From positions 124,001 through 188,000 of the forward strand of contig NZ_CP071605.1 of NCBI RefSeq assembly GCF_017357225.1: 64,000 bases of DNA, given 5' to 3'. The number at the start of each line of letters is the position of its first letter. The first letter of the stretch is position 1. Shown here piece by piece: positions 1-9,230 of the stretch. Made by a program: the position numbers and the translations under genes. Source of the DNA: Rhizobium binae. Lineage in GTDB: Bacteria > Pseudomonadota > Alphaproteobacteria > Rhizobiales > Rhizobiaceae. Below the pieces are notes generated by a model. It made no database searches. It was not told where the DNA came from and was given only the letters and a program-made list of their open reading frames with translations.

Positions 1-77
1 GCGCAGGCAAGATCCACTGCGGCATGCACATGCCCGTTCAGGCGCCGTGTGTGATTGAGGATATGCAGGATGCGCAT
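1..77 (-). CDS. Glycosyltransferase family 4, N-terminal fragment (runs off window)
   Basis: Only the first 25 codons are inside the window, read leftward from an ATG at 77-75 behind a GAGGTGGACG ribosome site. The peptide begins MRILHILNHTRRLNGHVHAA, the typical opening of GT-B family 4 glycosyltransferases (first beta strand, then a loop equivalent to the usual 'GG.. HV.dLA'). It lies 71 bp downstream of the FAD oxidoreductase gene on the same strand, so the two probably form one transcript in the exopolysaccharide cluster. The donor and acceptor sugars cannot be inferred from this fragment. Confidence 0.6.
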   Translation of the reverse strand, partial: MRILHILNHTRRLNGHVHAAVDLAC

Positions 78-148
78 CGTCCACCTCTCGTCTAAGGACA
101 CTCAATAAGCCTCTGTCGGTTTCTTCGCAGACTGCAAAGCGGCCGCCG

Positions 149-1474
149 TTAGGGATTGCCGATCGCAGTCTCGACATCGATGGTAGAGACCCTGGCGGTC
201 GGCTGATAATTGAAGCCGCCCTGGCGTCCAATCGATTCAATTCCGAAGGTTCGCAATCGTGCGATCGCTTCAGCTGCGTTCTGTGCTGCCCCCTTGCTGT
301 AAATCGGATAGGCATTCGTCAAAATCTGATTGCCTTCCAGCTTCAGATCACCGTTGAACAATCCGTTTGCGCATACATGTTGGCGGAAATCGGCTTCTGC
401 TTGCTCGGCTGAGTTGACGACGCCAGCGATGACTTCGACAGCAAAATACTCCCTCTCCGCCACCCGCCCGTAGAAGTCCGAGTAGACAGTCAACCTCTTC
501 CATGATCCCTGGTGTGAGAAATTATAGATGATCGACTGACGGAATCCTCGATCGCCCGCAAAACTGAAGTAAAGCGTAATGAGGGTGATGGTCTTCAGGC
601 CGGATGTCTTTCCGCTTCCACATATCCGTTCGGCGACCTCGATCGGAACTGTTGAGATAATGCGGCTGGCAGCCACGCTTGAGTCATCGAGCGACATCGC
701 ATAGCCGCAATCCGTCTTGTGAACCTGACCGATTGAAGCCGAGAGCTTGAAGACGACGCCGCAGCTTTGGAGTCTGGAGACAGCCGCGGCGTACAGCACG
801 GCGAATCCTTCTCTTGGGCGTGCCATCTGGCGGTTTTTGGGCGCGATTGATCGTTTGCGCTTCAGCAAGCGGCGCAGCAGATTGCGCAGCGAAGCATATT
901 CGGCGATCCAGAGCATGCGCTTGCGCGCAAGTTCGAGATCAATCTCTTCGGCAGGGACACCGTAGAAACGCTTCATGTAGGTCCCGAGCCCGGATCGGTC
1001 CAGCAGGTAGGCACCAATCCAATAGCGTGCAAAATCCCGAGCATTGGCCATGCGCCGACAGAAAATGCGAGCATAAAGCACCGACGCGAAGATTCGCACG
1101 ATGCCTACCGGACCCGCCCCGAAAATGTCGTCGCGTATGGAGATCGGATAGACTGTTATCTTACCCTGGGGATTTAAGCGTCCCCAACTCGGCTTGATGG
1201 GAACATAACGCTCAAGGAGCTCCGGGAAATGCCGCAGGAGTGGAGAGTCGTCCTGGAAGATCAGGCTCCCGACGTCGAATGTATAACCTTCGCGAGAGGA
1301 CCAATCGATGTGGTTTCCGCCAACGTGGTCGTACTCATCCACGACGATCACGCGGTTACCTTGCGCAGAAAGGATCGAGGCTGCGACAAGCCCGGAAATG
1401 CCGGCTCCGAGAACGATGATATCAAATTGCTGCACTGCGGACATGCGTAAGGAATGATGGCTTGCGTCATCCAT
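149..1474 (-). CDS. FAD-dependent oxidoreductase, amine-oxidase / UDP-galactopyranose-mutase-like
   Basis: The protein is about 441 aa. An N-terminal FAD Rossmann motif (IIVLGAGISGLVAA, about residues 17-30) is followed by VVDEYDHVGGN, the E/D..HxGGN pattern seen in UDP-galactopyranose mutases and related NAD(P)-binding amine-oxidase-like proteins. The reading frame is open to 1618, but the extra N-terminus is not flavoprotein-like. The start at 1474 (MDDASHH...) or 1444 (MSAVQQF...) is preferred; a GGGAGGA lies about 17 nt before 1474. In exopolysaccharide clusters such proteins isomerise or oxidise a nucleotide sugar, but the substrate is not evident. It may share an operon with the glycosyltransferase at the left edge. 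Confidence 0.75.
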   Translation of the reverse strand: MDDASHHSLRMSAVQQFDIIVLGAGISGLVAASILSAQGNRVIVVDEYDHVGGNHIDWSSREGYTFDVGSLIFQDDSPLLRHFPELLERYVPIKPSWGRLNPQGKITVYPISIRDDIFGAGPVGIVRIFASVLYARIFCRRMANARDFARYWIGAYLLDRSGLGTYMKRFYGVPAEEIDLELARKRMLWIAEYASLRNLLRRLLKRKRSIAPKNRQMARPREGFAVLYAAAVSRLQSCGVVFKLSASIGQVHKTDCGYAMSLDDSSVAASRIISTVPIEVAERICGSGKTSGLKTITLITLYFSFAGDRGFRQSIIYNFSHQGSWKRLTVYSDFYGRVAEREYFAVEVIAGVVNSAEQAEADFRQHVCANGLFNGDLKLEGNQILTNAYPIYSKGAAQNAAEAIARLRTFGIESIGRQGGFNYQPTARVSTIDVETAIGNP

Positions 1475-1622
1475 TGGTCGCCCCCGTACTGTCCTCCCGG
1501 TCGACTGCAACAGTATAAGGCAATGAAAAAAGAGTCGATAGCTCAAGGAACAACGTCGGAAAAACAGCTGGTATCTGAGTAGTTTTTGCAACGATTCAAT
1601 GTCGCAAATAAAAAGCAACTTT

Positions 1623-1635
1623 GCACTTGAAGTGC
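1623..1635. promoter_or_regulatory. Perfect palindrome GCACTT-G-AAGTGC between divergent genes
   Basis: A 13-bp perfect inverted repeat lies in the 240-bp region between the FAD oxidoreductase (minus) and the HAD-domain gene (plus). It is a plausible operator for a dimeric regulator. No regulator is assigned. Confidence 0.4.
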
Positions 1636-1686
1636 GTCAAATAATGCGGCAGAGTTTTCGCAGGTGCGAAAGCAACGATAGAGCCT

Positions 1687-1697
1687 TGCTGCAGTGC
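1687..1697 (+). promoter_or_regulatory. Shared exopolysaccharide-cluster motif TGCTGCAGTGC
   Basis: This 11-mer recurs exactly, inverted, at 18561-18571, upstream of the acyltransferase gene. A 9-bp part of it recurs at 22488-22496 upstream of galE. It lies just before the HAD-domain gene. Which factor might bind it is not known. Confidence 0.4.
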
Positions 1698-1713
1698 GTC
1701 CGCTGCGATTTTA

Positions 1714-3726
1714 TTGCCAAAGTCGGGCAAGGTTGATCAATGGCAAAGGGGTCATCCAGTGCTGCTGCAAAGCCTCGACCATCTCCTTCATGGGCCTCTG
1801 GAGGGCATTGACCTTATCTCGACGGATGTTTTCGACACGTTGCTGCTGCGTCAGCCACGTTCGCAGAGATCGCGCGCGATACTGGCTGAACAGCGTTTTG
1901 CCCGCCTGCTTCGCGATGAAGGAATTGTGATCAGTCCGGAACACCTGTTTCGCACGCGGCAATTGGCAGAGAGGTTTGCCTATCGTGCGTTGAACGTCGG
2001 GGGCGGCACGGGCGAGGTCAGGCTGGTCGATATCGTGGCCAGACAATTGGTCATGCTCGGCCTTCCCGAGCGCATGATCGACGAGCATATTTCCCTGGAG
2101 ATCGCAATCGAGAAGGTTTCACTCTCGGCCAACGAAAAGCTTGCTAAGGTCTTGCGCCTGAAGCGCCAGGCCGGCATTCGCATCGTCGCCGTGTCCGATA
2201 CAGCCCTGCCGGCGCGTCATTTGGCGGAGTTGATCAACCACTTTCACGGTCCTGGCCTTATCGACAACATCTATTCGAGTGCGGATCTCGGCGCCAGCAA
2301 GCGACATGGCCAACTGTTTTCCAGCGTTCTTGCGCAAGAAGGTGTCGCAGCGTCTCGCGTGCTGCATCTGGGGGATGATCTGCTCGCTGATTGTGCCGTA
2401 CCGAGGAGGATGGGTATCCAAGCCCTGCATCTTCCGAAGGGGCGCCTCAGGCTGCTTGCCGCACGTGCCGATGGGGCTCGGGCCGAGGCCATGCGAGGTG
2501 TTCGCAACCAACTGAGGCGGACTACCAACCACATTCCTGAGTTGGCTGATCGGACGGCGTTCGGACGGGAAGTTTTTGGTCCGATCGTTGCCCAATTTTG
2601 CCTCCATATCTGGCTCTATGCCGCGCAGGCCGAAACTGACGCAAATGCGGCTATGTTGTTTTGCGCGCGCGGTGGTATTGGCATCAGGGAAGCCTTTGAA
2701 CGCCTGCTTAAGAAGCTGGGCTTACCACTCGCAATCCGCCGCGAGAATATCCAGATCTCGCGTCTGGTGGCTGCGCGAGCCGCCCTCGTCAGGCGAAGCC
2801 CGGCGGTGCTCGACGAGCTCGGGCGCGAATTCGGGAAGAATAGTTTTGCCGAAGTTGCCAACGCATTGGGCGGCCGCAAGTACGACCTGCGCGGATCATG
2901 GGAGATGTCTTTCGAGGCAAGCTGCTTCTTTTCGATGCTCGACACGCCCGAAGGCCTTGTCGTGCTTGAGGACATTGCAAAACAGAACGAGCTCTTTGAA
3001 CGTCATCTGCAGCAGATTGTCGGCGATACCTCGCGCATAATCCTTTGCGATACAGGGCTCTATGGCAGCACCCAGCGTTTGGTGGCTTCCGGGCTTCCCG
3101 AACGCCAGTTCGAAACGATTCAGTTCGCCCGATGCAACTACAAGGGACTGAGCGAGGATCATTTCCCAAGGGTGACCGGCCTGGTCGTCGAGGAAGATCT
3201 CTATAGCCCGCTCAAGGTCGAAACGGTTATCTTGCGATATTGGCAGATTATCGAGAGCCTGTTTGAACCTGCCATTCCGTCGGTTCGACACTTCAGTGAA
3301 GCAGATGACGGAAGCATTCGCAGCAATGCCGGAGACATCGCTTATGGTCGTCTCGACCCGGCCGACGGCAACCTGCTGCTTTCCGGTGTGCTGCAATACA
3401 TCGAGCAGTTAGGAAACGGAACTCAGATCATGCGTGATGCCGATCTTGCCTGGACGCGCCTGAAGCAAGCGATCACAAACCCACGCGCGTTCGACATGAT
3501 GGCCCTGGGAGTGGGATCCCGTTCCGTGGATTTCGGCCGCCAGGAAAGTGTCTACGTCCTTAAACAATCCGCAGCCCCCGATCTGGCGCGAAGACTTGCA
3601 GCAGTCAAAGCACAGCTCTGGCGGGAAGGCGCCATCGCCCGCGATTTTCCGTTCTTAAAGTCCGCGCTGCTTCCCGCACTCGAGATAGCGCATATTGTAA
3701 GGGGAGTGTCGGCGCGCTTGAAATAG
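1714..3726 (+). CDS. HAD-superfamily domain protein of exopolysaccharide cluster
   Basis: A large protein (670 aa from TTG 1714, or 655 aa from GTG 1759, which has AAAGGGG seven bases upstream and is the likelier start). The N-terminal third carries HAD-like motifs: TDVFDTLL (nucleophile DxFDT), AVSDTALPA (motif II) and LHLGDDLLAD (motif IV). The remaining C-terminal two-thirds match nothing I recognise and may be a second enzymatic domain. Multidomain HAD proteins of this kind occur in polysaccharide clusters, where the phosphatase domain could act on a sugar phosphate or a lipid-linked intermediate. It is followed by the flippase gene on the same strand. Confidence 0.7.
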   Translation: MPKSGKVDQWQRGHPVLLQSLDHLLHGPLEGIDLISTDVFDTLLLRQPRSQRSRAILAEQRFARLLRDEGIVISPEHLFRTRQLAERFAYRALNVGGGTGEVRLVDIVARQLVMLGLPERMIDEHISLEIAIEKVSLSANEKLAKVLRLKRQAGIRIVAVSDTALPARHLAELINHFHGPGLIDNIYSSADLGASKRHGQLFSSVLAQEGVAASRVLHLGDDLLADCAVPRRMGIQALHLPKGRLRLLAARADGARAEAMRGVRNQLRRTTNHIPELADRTAFGREVFGPIVAQFCLHIWLYAAQAETDANAAMLFCARGGIGIREAFERLLKKLGLPLAIRRENIQISRLVAARAALVRRSPAVLDELGREFGKNSFAEVANALGGRKYDLRGSWEMSFEASCFFSMLDTPEGLVVLEDIAKQNELFERHLQQIVGDTSRIILCDTGLYGSTQRLVASGLPERQFETIQFARCNYKGLSEDHFPRVTGLVVEEDLYSPLKVETVILRYWQIIESLFEPAIPSVRHFSEADDGSIRSNAGDIAYGRLDPADGNLLLSGVLQYIEQLGNGTQIMRDADLAWTRLKQAITNPRAFDMMALGVGSRSVDFGRQESVYVLKQSAAPDLARRLAAVKAQLWREGAIARDFPFLKSALLPALEIAHIVRGVSARLK

Positions 3727-3904
3727 ATGCGCGCGTGGGGGAGCCTCGTTAGTCATCTATCGGATCGGCCGGGCCTAGCGGCAAGTCACCAAACGGGAGG
3801 ATGAGTAAGCGCAAGGGCATGTCTTTCAGGCACGCTCTCCATAAGGACATCCGTCATGGCTTCTATACTCGACGTTGCTGGAGCCCCGGATCTTGGAGTA
3901 AGAC

Positions 3905-5341
3905 ATGCTCGCGGTTAAGGCACTCAAGGGAGCCGGATGGCTCGTCTTCTCCCGCTTTGTCGGGCGGATTATCGATTTCTTCACACTGCTCGTTCTCGCC
4001 CGCACTCTGACGCCCGCCGATTTCGGCCTTGCCGCGCTGGCGACATCACTTGTGGTGGTCGTCGACACCATGCTCGAGGTTCCGGTGACACAGGCGCTCG
4101 TGCGGCTGCCGACAATCGACAAAAGCCATCTCGACACCGGTTTTACGGTCGGGCTCCTTAGAGGCGTTCTGATCGGGACGATCGTTTTGGCAGCCGCCTG
4201 GCCTTACTCGTGGATCAATCGGGACAGCCATCTCGTGCTGCTCGTTGCCGTGCTCGCGCTCGGTCCAATTTCCAGAGGACTGACCAGTCCCGCGATGATC
4301 AATTTCGCGCGCCAACTCGGATTTCGACAGACCTTCATACTGGAATCATCGGGAAAACTATCTGCCAGTATAATCGCGATGTTCGTCGTCTTAAATGGCG
4401 GAGCCTACTGGGCCATCGTTGCAAACTTCGTTGTCGCCTCTTTTGCCTCGACGGTCGCATCCTATGTCCTTGCTCCCTATAGGCCGGCCTTTTCGCTTGT
4501 CCGCCTCCCTGACTTCGCGGGCTTCATCGGATGGTTCAGCTCGGCGCAGTTGATCTCCGCACTGAACTGGCAATTCGATCGTTTTCTCATAGGCGCGCTT
4601 GCTGACCGCACCACGCTTGGACGCTATGCAGTGGCAAGCGACGTGGCGGTTATACCGACCCAAAGCCTCATCGGGCCGGCGCTGCAGCCAGTCATGGCGG
4701 CGTTCTCGCAAATCAACGCGGACCGGGCGCGGGTGCGCCAAGCGTTCTTGAAGGCAACCCGCTTTGCAATGCTGATCTCGGCACCGGCCTGCGTGGGGAT
4801 ATCACTCACAGCGGACCTTGCCACCGACCTGTTGCTTGGCGCAAAATGGGAACATGCAGCGCCCCTCCTCAGCTTGCTTGCTCTTGCGGTAGCACCGATC
4901 CCCTATTTTCAGACACTCTCGTCGGTCAGTGTGGCCCTCGATCGGCCGCACGTGATCTTCCGTTTGAATGCAGTCGACCTCTGTTTCCGGATGCTGCTGA
5001 TTACAATCGGGTTCTATCTTGGATCGGTTACTGGGGTTAGCCTCGCCAGAATTGCCCTTTCAACGCTTATGTTTGCCTTCTACCTCAGCGAAGCCCGCCG
5101 CCTGCTTGAAGTCAGCATCGTCGCTCAACTCAGGAATCTCTGGAAGGTTGCAGTCGCCGTAACCGCGATGGCGATCATGGTCTGGTTTTTGCGCCATGAA
5201 CTGGCAGGGCGAAATTATCCGCACGTTCTGGAACTTGCGCTGGTGATCGCTCTAGGGGCAGCGACCTACGCCGCGACCTTGCTGCTGCTCGGAGTGCGGC
5301 TGATTGCTGGTCGTGGTCGGCTGGAACTCTTTGATCGCTGA
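3905..5341 (+). CDS. Polysaccharide flippase (Wzx/ExoT-like, MOP superfamily)
   Basis: A 478-aa integral membrane protein with alternating hydrophobic stretches along its whole length, consistent with about 12-14 helices. The N-terminal pattern (GWLVFSRFVGRIIDFFTLLVLARTLTPADFG) is characteristic of the WzxC/ExoT branch of polysaccharide exporters. It would flip undecaprenyl-linked repeat units across the inner membrane. The ATG at 3905 is the natural start for this family, although only a weak ribosome site is visible (GGAGTAAGAC). It sits 178 bp downstream of the HAD-domain gene and converges on the chain-length determinant gene. Confidence 0.85.
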   Translation: MLAVKALKGAGWLVFSRFVGRIIDFFTLLVLARTLTPADFGLAALATSLVVVVDTMLEVPVTQALVRLPTIDKSHLDTGFTVGLLRGVLIGTIVLAAAWPYSWINRDSHLVLLVAVLALGPISRGLTSPAMINFARQLGFRQTFILESSGKLSASIIAMFVVLNGGAYWAIVANFVVASFASTVASYVLAPYRPAFSLVRLPDFAGFIGWFSSAQLISALNWQFDRFLIGALADRTTLGRYAVASDVAVIPTQSLIGPALQPVMAAFSQINADRARVRQAFLKATRFAMLISAPACVGISLTADLATDLLLGAKWEHAAPLLSLLALAVAPIPYFQTLSSVSVALDRPHVIFRLNAVDLCFRMLLITIGFYLGSVTGVSLARIALSTLMFAFYLSEARRLLEVSIVAQLRNLWKVAVAVTAMAIMVWFLRHELAGRNYPHVLELALVIALGAATYAATLLLLGVRLIAGRGRLELFDR

Positions 5342-5424
5342 CCAGTCGCCGGAGCGATCTCGTCGCCATTGTCAGAACGTAGGGCGACCTCTCGAGAACT
5401 TTCATTTCATTCCAGCAGGGTCGC

Positions 5425-7095
5425 TCATCCCCGCGCGCGGTTGAGGACGGTTCCGACTACGTTGGCGCCGGCGCGGCGAAGAAGCTGAACAGACTCCGAA
5501 ACTTCCTCGATTGTAGTCTTGCCAGCGCGCGCCACAATCAGAACCGCATCCGCGTAGCTTGCCAGCGCAAGCGCATCCATCGAATGGCGAAGTGCCGGCA
5601 AGTCGAGAAGCACGTCACCGCGTGAACGGGCTGCCTCGAAGATGCGTCGAACATGCGGGTTGCGAAAGTCGGTGAAAAGATTGGCATTGGCATCTCTGGA
5701 ATGGATCGGTAGCACCGCGACCCCTCCCACGTCCTCAAAGGAAAGCTGTTCGGGCATAAGACCGGCAAATGCGGCACCGGCAAGTGAGACAGCGGGTAGA
5801 TTGTCATCAAAGGCGCGGACATCATCGCCATGCGCAGCCTTAAACAGTGTCACCTGCCGGCCGCTGCGGCTGATGATCTGTGAAAGGCTGGTGCACAGGG
5901 TCGAAACGCCGGCACCCGACGTCCACCCGACAACCGCAATTACAATGCTTTTTTCATTGCGCAGGCTTGTGCAGGCGATTTCGACTGAGGTGCGCACGTC
6001 GCGGATGGCAGATACGAATTTCTGTTCTTGTGGGCTCGTGATACGCCAGGGAACACCTTCGACGCCCGGAACGTCCGGGATTGAACCCAGGCACAGGATT
6101 TCCGTCTCCCGGGCGAGCTCTTTGGCGCTTCGGACGCGGCGGTCAAGCGCCATTCGGATAACGACCACAGCAAATCCAAACAGCAGTCCGACCACGCCGC
6201 CAAGCGCGATGATAAGCGATTTTCTCGGCGCTGATGGCCCAAGTGGCGGCAGAGCGGCTCCAATGATGCGGGCATCAGCATCGGGTGTCGCAATTGCCGG
6301 CAACCCGCCTTCATGCATGGCTTCGCGCGCAGCGTCGACCTGTCGCGCAAGCGAGTCGAGGCGTCCTTGCAAAGCTTCGGTGCCTGCGCGTGCGATTTGC
6401 TCCTTGAAGGCCACTGTCTGATAAATATATCCGGAGACCGTCGCGTTTGCGACGCGGGCCGGTAATTTCGGATCCGAAGAGGAGTACTCGATCTCGATGA
6501 CGAACGATTGACCGACGCGACGCGCATTGAGGCGCGACATGAAGTTGGCGAACGCCGCCCGGTCGGCCTCATTTGCAAGCTCTATGTCGGCACTGCCCTC
6601 CACAGGTTCCGATCGGTCAATCCTTGCGCTGTCGGCTTCGCTCTGCCCTCCCAGGCGCAAGCGTAACCCATTGACGAGCCGACCGATCAAGCTTGGCTGC
6701 TGCCGCCCGACCTCCGGATCATCCTGCAGGTTCAGGCTCTCGAAGACTGCCGATAGCAAGCGCTCTGACTTTATCGTCTGAAGCTCGCTGTCAGCGCGAT
6801 TGAGATCGAGGATTTGTTGGGCGCCGGCCTCGCCGCCGGAGATTGCCGATTGGCGTGGTTCGAGCAACAGCGTTGCGGTGGCCTGATAGGTTGGCGGCAG
6901 GGAATGGGCATAGAGCGCGGCAAGCAGCAGACCCCCTCCACAGCAGACCGAAAGAGGAACTTTATGACGTGTGCCAAGGTCAATCAGTGCTCGCAACAGT
7001 GCAATGGGACCGTCTCCGGTCATTTCCGATTGCGTCTCGTTCACCCGCCAAAGCCTCGACGTCATATCAATAGGGCGGGGTCTGTTGAACATCAT
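5425..7095 (-). CDS. Polysaccharide chain-length/co-polymerase protein (Wzc/ExoP-like) with degenerate ATPase
   Basis: The protein is 556 aa. It has a cytoplasmic N-terminus, a first membrane helix (about residues 42-60), a periplasmic Wzz-type domain with a coiled region, a second helix (SLIIALGGVVGLLFGFAVVV) and a C-terminal BY-kinase-like domain. The Walker A region reads WTSGAGVST at about residue 391, lacking the invariant lysine. The DxD-like Walker A' is replaced by FKAAHGDD, while a Walker-B-like DLPAL remains. The protein ends at VLNRARG without a tyrosine-rich tail. ATG at 7095 is chosen for its AGGAG five bases upstream. The gene overlaps the preceding glycosyltransferase gene by 29 bp, so translation is probably coupled. 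Confidence 0.8.
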   Translation of the reverse strand: MMFNRPRPIDMTSRLWRVNETQSEMTGDGPIALLRALIDLGTRHKVPLSVCCGGGLLLAALYAHSLPPTYQATATLLLEPRQSAISGGEAGAQQILDLNRADSELQTIKSERLLSAVFESLNLQDDPEVGRQQPSLIGRLVNGLRLRLGGQSEADSARIDRSEPVEGSADIELANEADRAAFANFMSRLNARRVGQSFVIEIEYSSSDPKLPARVANATVSGYIYQTVAFKEQIARAGTEALQGRLDSLARQVDAAREAMHEGGLPAIATPDADARIIGAALPPLGPSAPRKSLIIALGGVVGLLFGFAVVVIRMALDRRVRSAKELARETEILCLGSIPDVPGVEGVPWRITSPQEQKFVSAIRDVRTSVEIACTSLRNEKSIVIAVVGWTSGAGVSTLCTSLSQIISRSGRQVTLFKAAHGDDVRAFDDNLPAVSLAGAAFAGLMPEQLSFEDVGGVAVLPIHSRDANANLFTDFRNPHVRRIFEAARSRGDVLLDLPALRHSMDALALASYADAVLIVARAGKTTIEEVSESVQLLRRAGANVVGTVLNRARG

Positions 7096-9112
7096 TCGTG
7101 CTCCTATCGTCCAAGTGGTTGTGGGTTGTCGGCGCTGCGATCGCGGCAGCACGCTCGGGCTCGAGACGACCGCGCAAGGCGTCGAGGGCAGCCAGGAGGT
7201 TGCCCTTGGCCCGACCACGCCGGTCAATGAATGGTTCCGGCCAGACGGCACGACCGAAGTTACTGGCGGCATTACGGAAGATCTGACCGATAACCTTGGG
7301 CAAGCTCATCGTGCCCTTTTTCATCATGTAGATCGGATTAATGATCTGAGAGTATCCAAGTCGCTCGCCGCTGACCCTGCCGCTCTTCACCCCCATGTGG
7401 ACGCCAAAGGCGAGGCCCGACTTCACCAGCCGGCCACCGCGCTTGGCGAGGGTTGCGGCAAAGTCGCGGTCCTCCAACCAGCCATAGAGAACAAGGCGCT
7501 CGTCGAACCTGACATTACCGATTGAGGAAAATCGAAAGGCCATGTTGCAGCCGTAGGGGCTGAACGGTTCCAACCAGGTCGCCTCCGGTTGGCCAGCCGC
7601 CACCAGCTGAACCGCATCCCGAAACGAAATTCCTGGTCCCTTGATTCCATCCGCGAGGACGCCTCCCGTAAATGCTGCAACCTGGCTTTCATCGCGGAAC
7701 GCCTGTACAGCACTGGCGAGCCAGTTGCCGTCGGCGACGAAGTCGTCATCGAAGAATGCAACCACCTCAGTTCCCGGTTGAACATGCCGTAACGCGCTGT
7801 TGCGTTGGGCGGCAAGCCCTGGGGGCCCCGTGATGATTGTCACGTCAGGATGCTCGGCCAAATCGCCGGCATCGGAAGGATCCACACAGGAGATAAGCAC
7901 CGCTTCGGGTTTCAAGCTTTGTGTGGCGAGAAAGTGACGCACGGTCGCCGCAACGATGTCCGGGCGCCCGCGGGTCGCAAAAATGACACTGACCCGGGGA
8001 GAATTCGCGTTCGCTGCGGCGTGGCACTTCACCTCGGCTCCGGGGTTGTCGATGAGTTCCAGATAACCTTTTGCCGTTCGCTCCCACGAAAATTGTCGAA
8101 CCTGTTCGCGACCTCGACCGGCGAGATCTTCTCGTAGTTGCTGCGACGATTGGAGCGATCGGATGTGCGCGATCCACTCGCCGGGTTCAAATGGCGATGC
8201 CACGAGAGCCGCATCGCCGCAAACCTCCGGCATGCTGGCGCAATGGGACGCCACGACCGGGCAGGATCTCGCCATTGCTTCCACGATCGGCAATCCGAAA
8301 CCTTCCGTCAGCGAGGGGAATGCCAAACATAGGGCACGATCCATCAGATGGGCCAAGTCATGATCGGTCACCCGCCCGAGAAGGAGAACGTTTGGCTGGC
8401 GAGGCAAGGTCTGTGTAGCAAATATGCCGTCGCCACCGCCCGCGATGACGATGTCGAGATTCATGTCCTCAAGCTCAGGCGCGATTTCAATCAGCAGAGA
8501 CAGGTTCTTGTGGAGGGCTCGCGATCCCAAAGCAAGAACGAACGGACGCGGTGTGCCCCTCGAGGCCAATAAGTCTGGAGCCAGTTTGGCCAAGGATGGA
8601 TCCCAGTGCAGCGCATGCTCATGGCCATTGGGAAGAACGGCGATATCCGACAGGCGGATCGGTAGGTGCCGTGCCAGCTGCCTGGCAGCGGCATGAGAAA
8701 CGGATGCGATCCGTATCGAGCGCCGCACAAGCAAGGGCTGGAGATTGTGATAGAGGACGCGAAAAGATCTGCTGTAGCTCTGAGGTGCCGCAAATATGTT
8801 TGCATCATGAATGCAGACAATTTGGTCGGCTTTTGCAACGGGGGCGGTATTGCACAGATTGAGAAGCCGGTGAGTGCCGCTGAGACAGGCCAGTTCGGTC
8901 TGCTCCCAAGCATGGCCGGTCAGTTGGCCAGCCTTTTTTAGCCGTATCCGTTGCAGCTGCAATTCTGATGCGTTTGCGGGAACGAGTATCGTCGATCCGT
9001 CCGACGCAACAGATTCGTCCATGGCTTTGACGACATTGCGCGCATAGCGTTGGACGCCCGTCATGTCCTGAGTGAGAAAGCGGCCATTGATTGCAAATGT
9101 GCTGGCGGCCAT
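7067..9112 (-). CDS. Bifunctional glycosyltransferase: GT4 domain fused to GT2 domain
   Basis: The protein is 681 aa, with an ATG at 9112 behind AGGAGATATTCG. Residues of roughly 1-360 form a GT4 (GT-B) glycosyltransferase with the EGFGLPIVEAMA E-x7-E motif. After a short linker, a GT2 (GT-A) domain starts at RVSVIFATRGRP, with the metal-binding acidic motif in VVAFFDDDFVADG. Two transferases in one chain suggests two consecutive sugar additions to the same lipid-linked intermediate. The reading frame extends upstream to 9175, but that part is not family-like. The gene lies between the exoY-like and wzc-like genes in one minus-strand operon. Confidence 0.85.
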   Translation of the reverse strand: MAASTFAINGRFLTQDMTGVQRYARNVVKAMDESVASDGSTILVPANASELQLQRIRLKKAGQLTGHAWEQTELACLSGTHRLLNLCNTAPVAKADQIVCIHDANIFAAPQSYSRSFRVLYHNLQPLLVRRSIRIASVSHAAARQLARHLPIRLSDIAVLPNGHEHALHWDPSLAKLAPDLLASRGTPRPFVLALGSRALHKNLSLLIEIAPELEDMNLDIVIAGGGDGIFATQTLPRQPNVLLLGRVTDHDLAHLMDRALCLAFPSLTEGFGLPIVEAMARSCPVVASHCASMPEVCGDAALVASPFEPGEWIAHIRSLQSSQQLREDLAGRGREQVRQFSWERTAKGYLELIDNPGAEVKCHAAANANSPRVSVIFATRGRPDIVAATVRHFLATQSLKPEAVLISCVDPSDAGDLAEHPDVTIITGPPGLAAQRNSALRHVQPGTEVVAFFDDDFVADGNWLASAVQAFRDESQVAAFTGGVLADGIKGPGISFRDAVQLVAAGQPEATWLEPFSPYGCNMAFRFSSIGNVRFDERLVLYGWLEDRDFAATLAKRGGRLVKSGLAFGVHMGVKSGRVSGERLGYSQIINPIYMMKKGTMSLPKVIGQIFRNAASNFGRAVWPEPFIDRRGRAKGNLLAALDALRGRLEPERAAAIAAPTTHNHLDDRSTNDVQQTPPY

Positions 9113-9230
9113 TCGAATATCTCCTGGACAACCGCGCGCTCCGCATGCGGTGCCTCCTTTGAAGGTCCAAATCATACTCGGATTCAGCAGCGTCCCAGGC
9201 CGTTGGGGCTTCGCTTGCCAGGCGCCGGTT

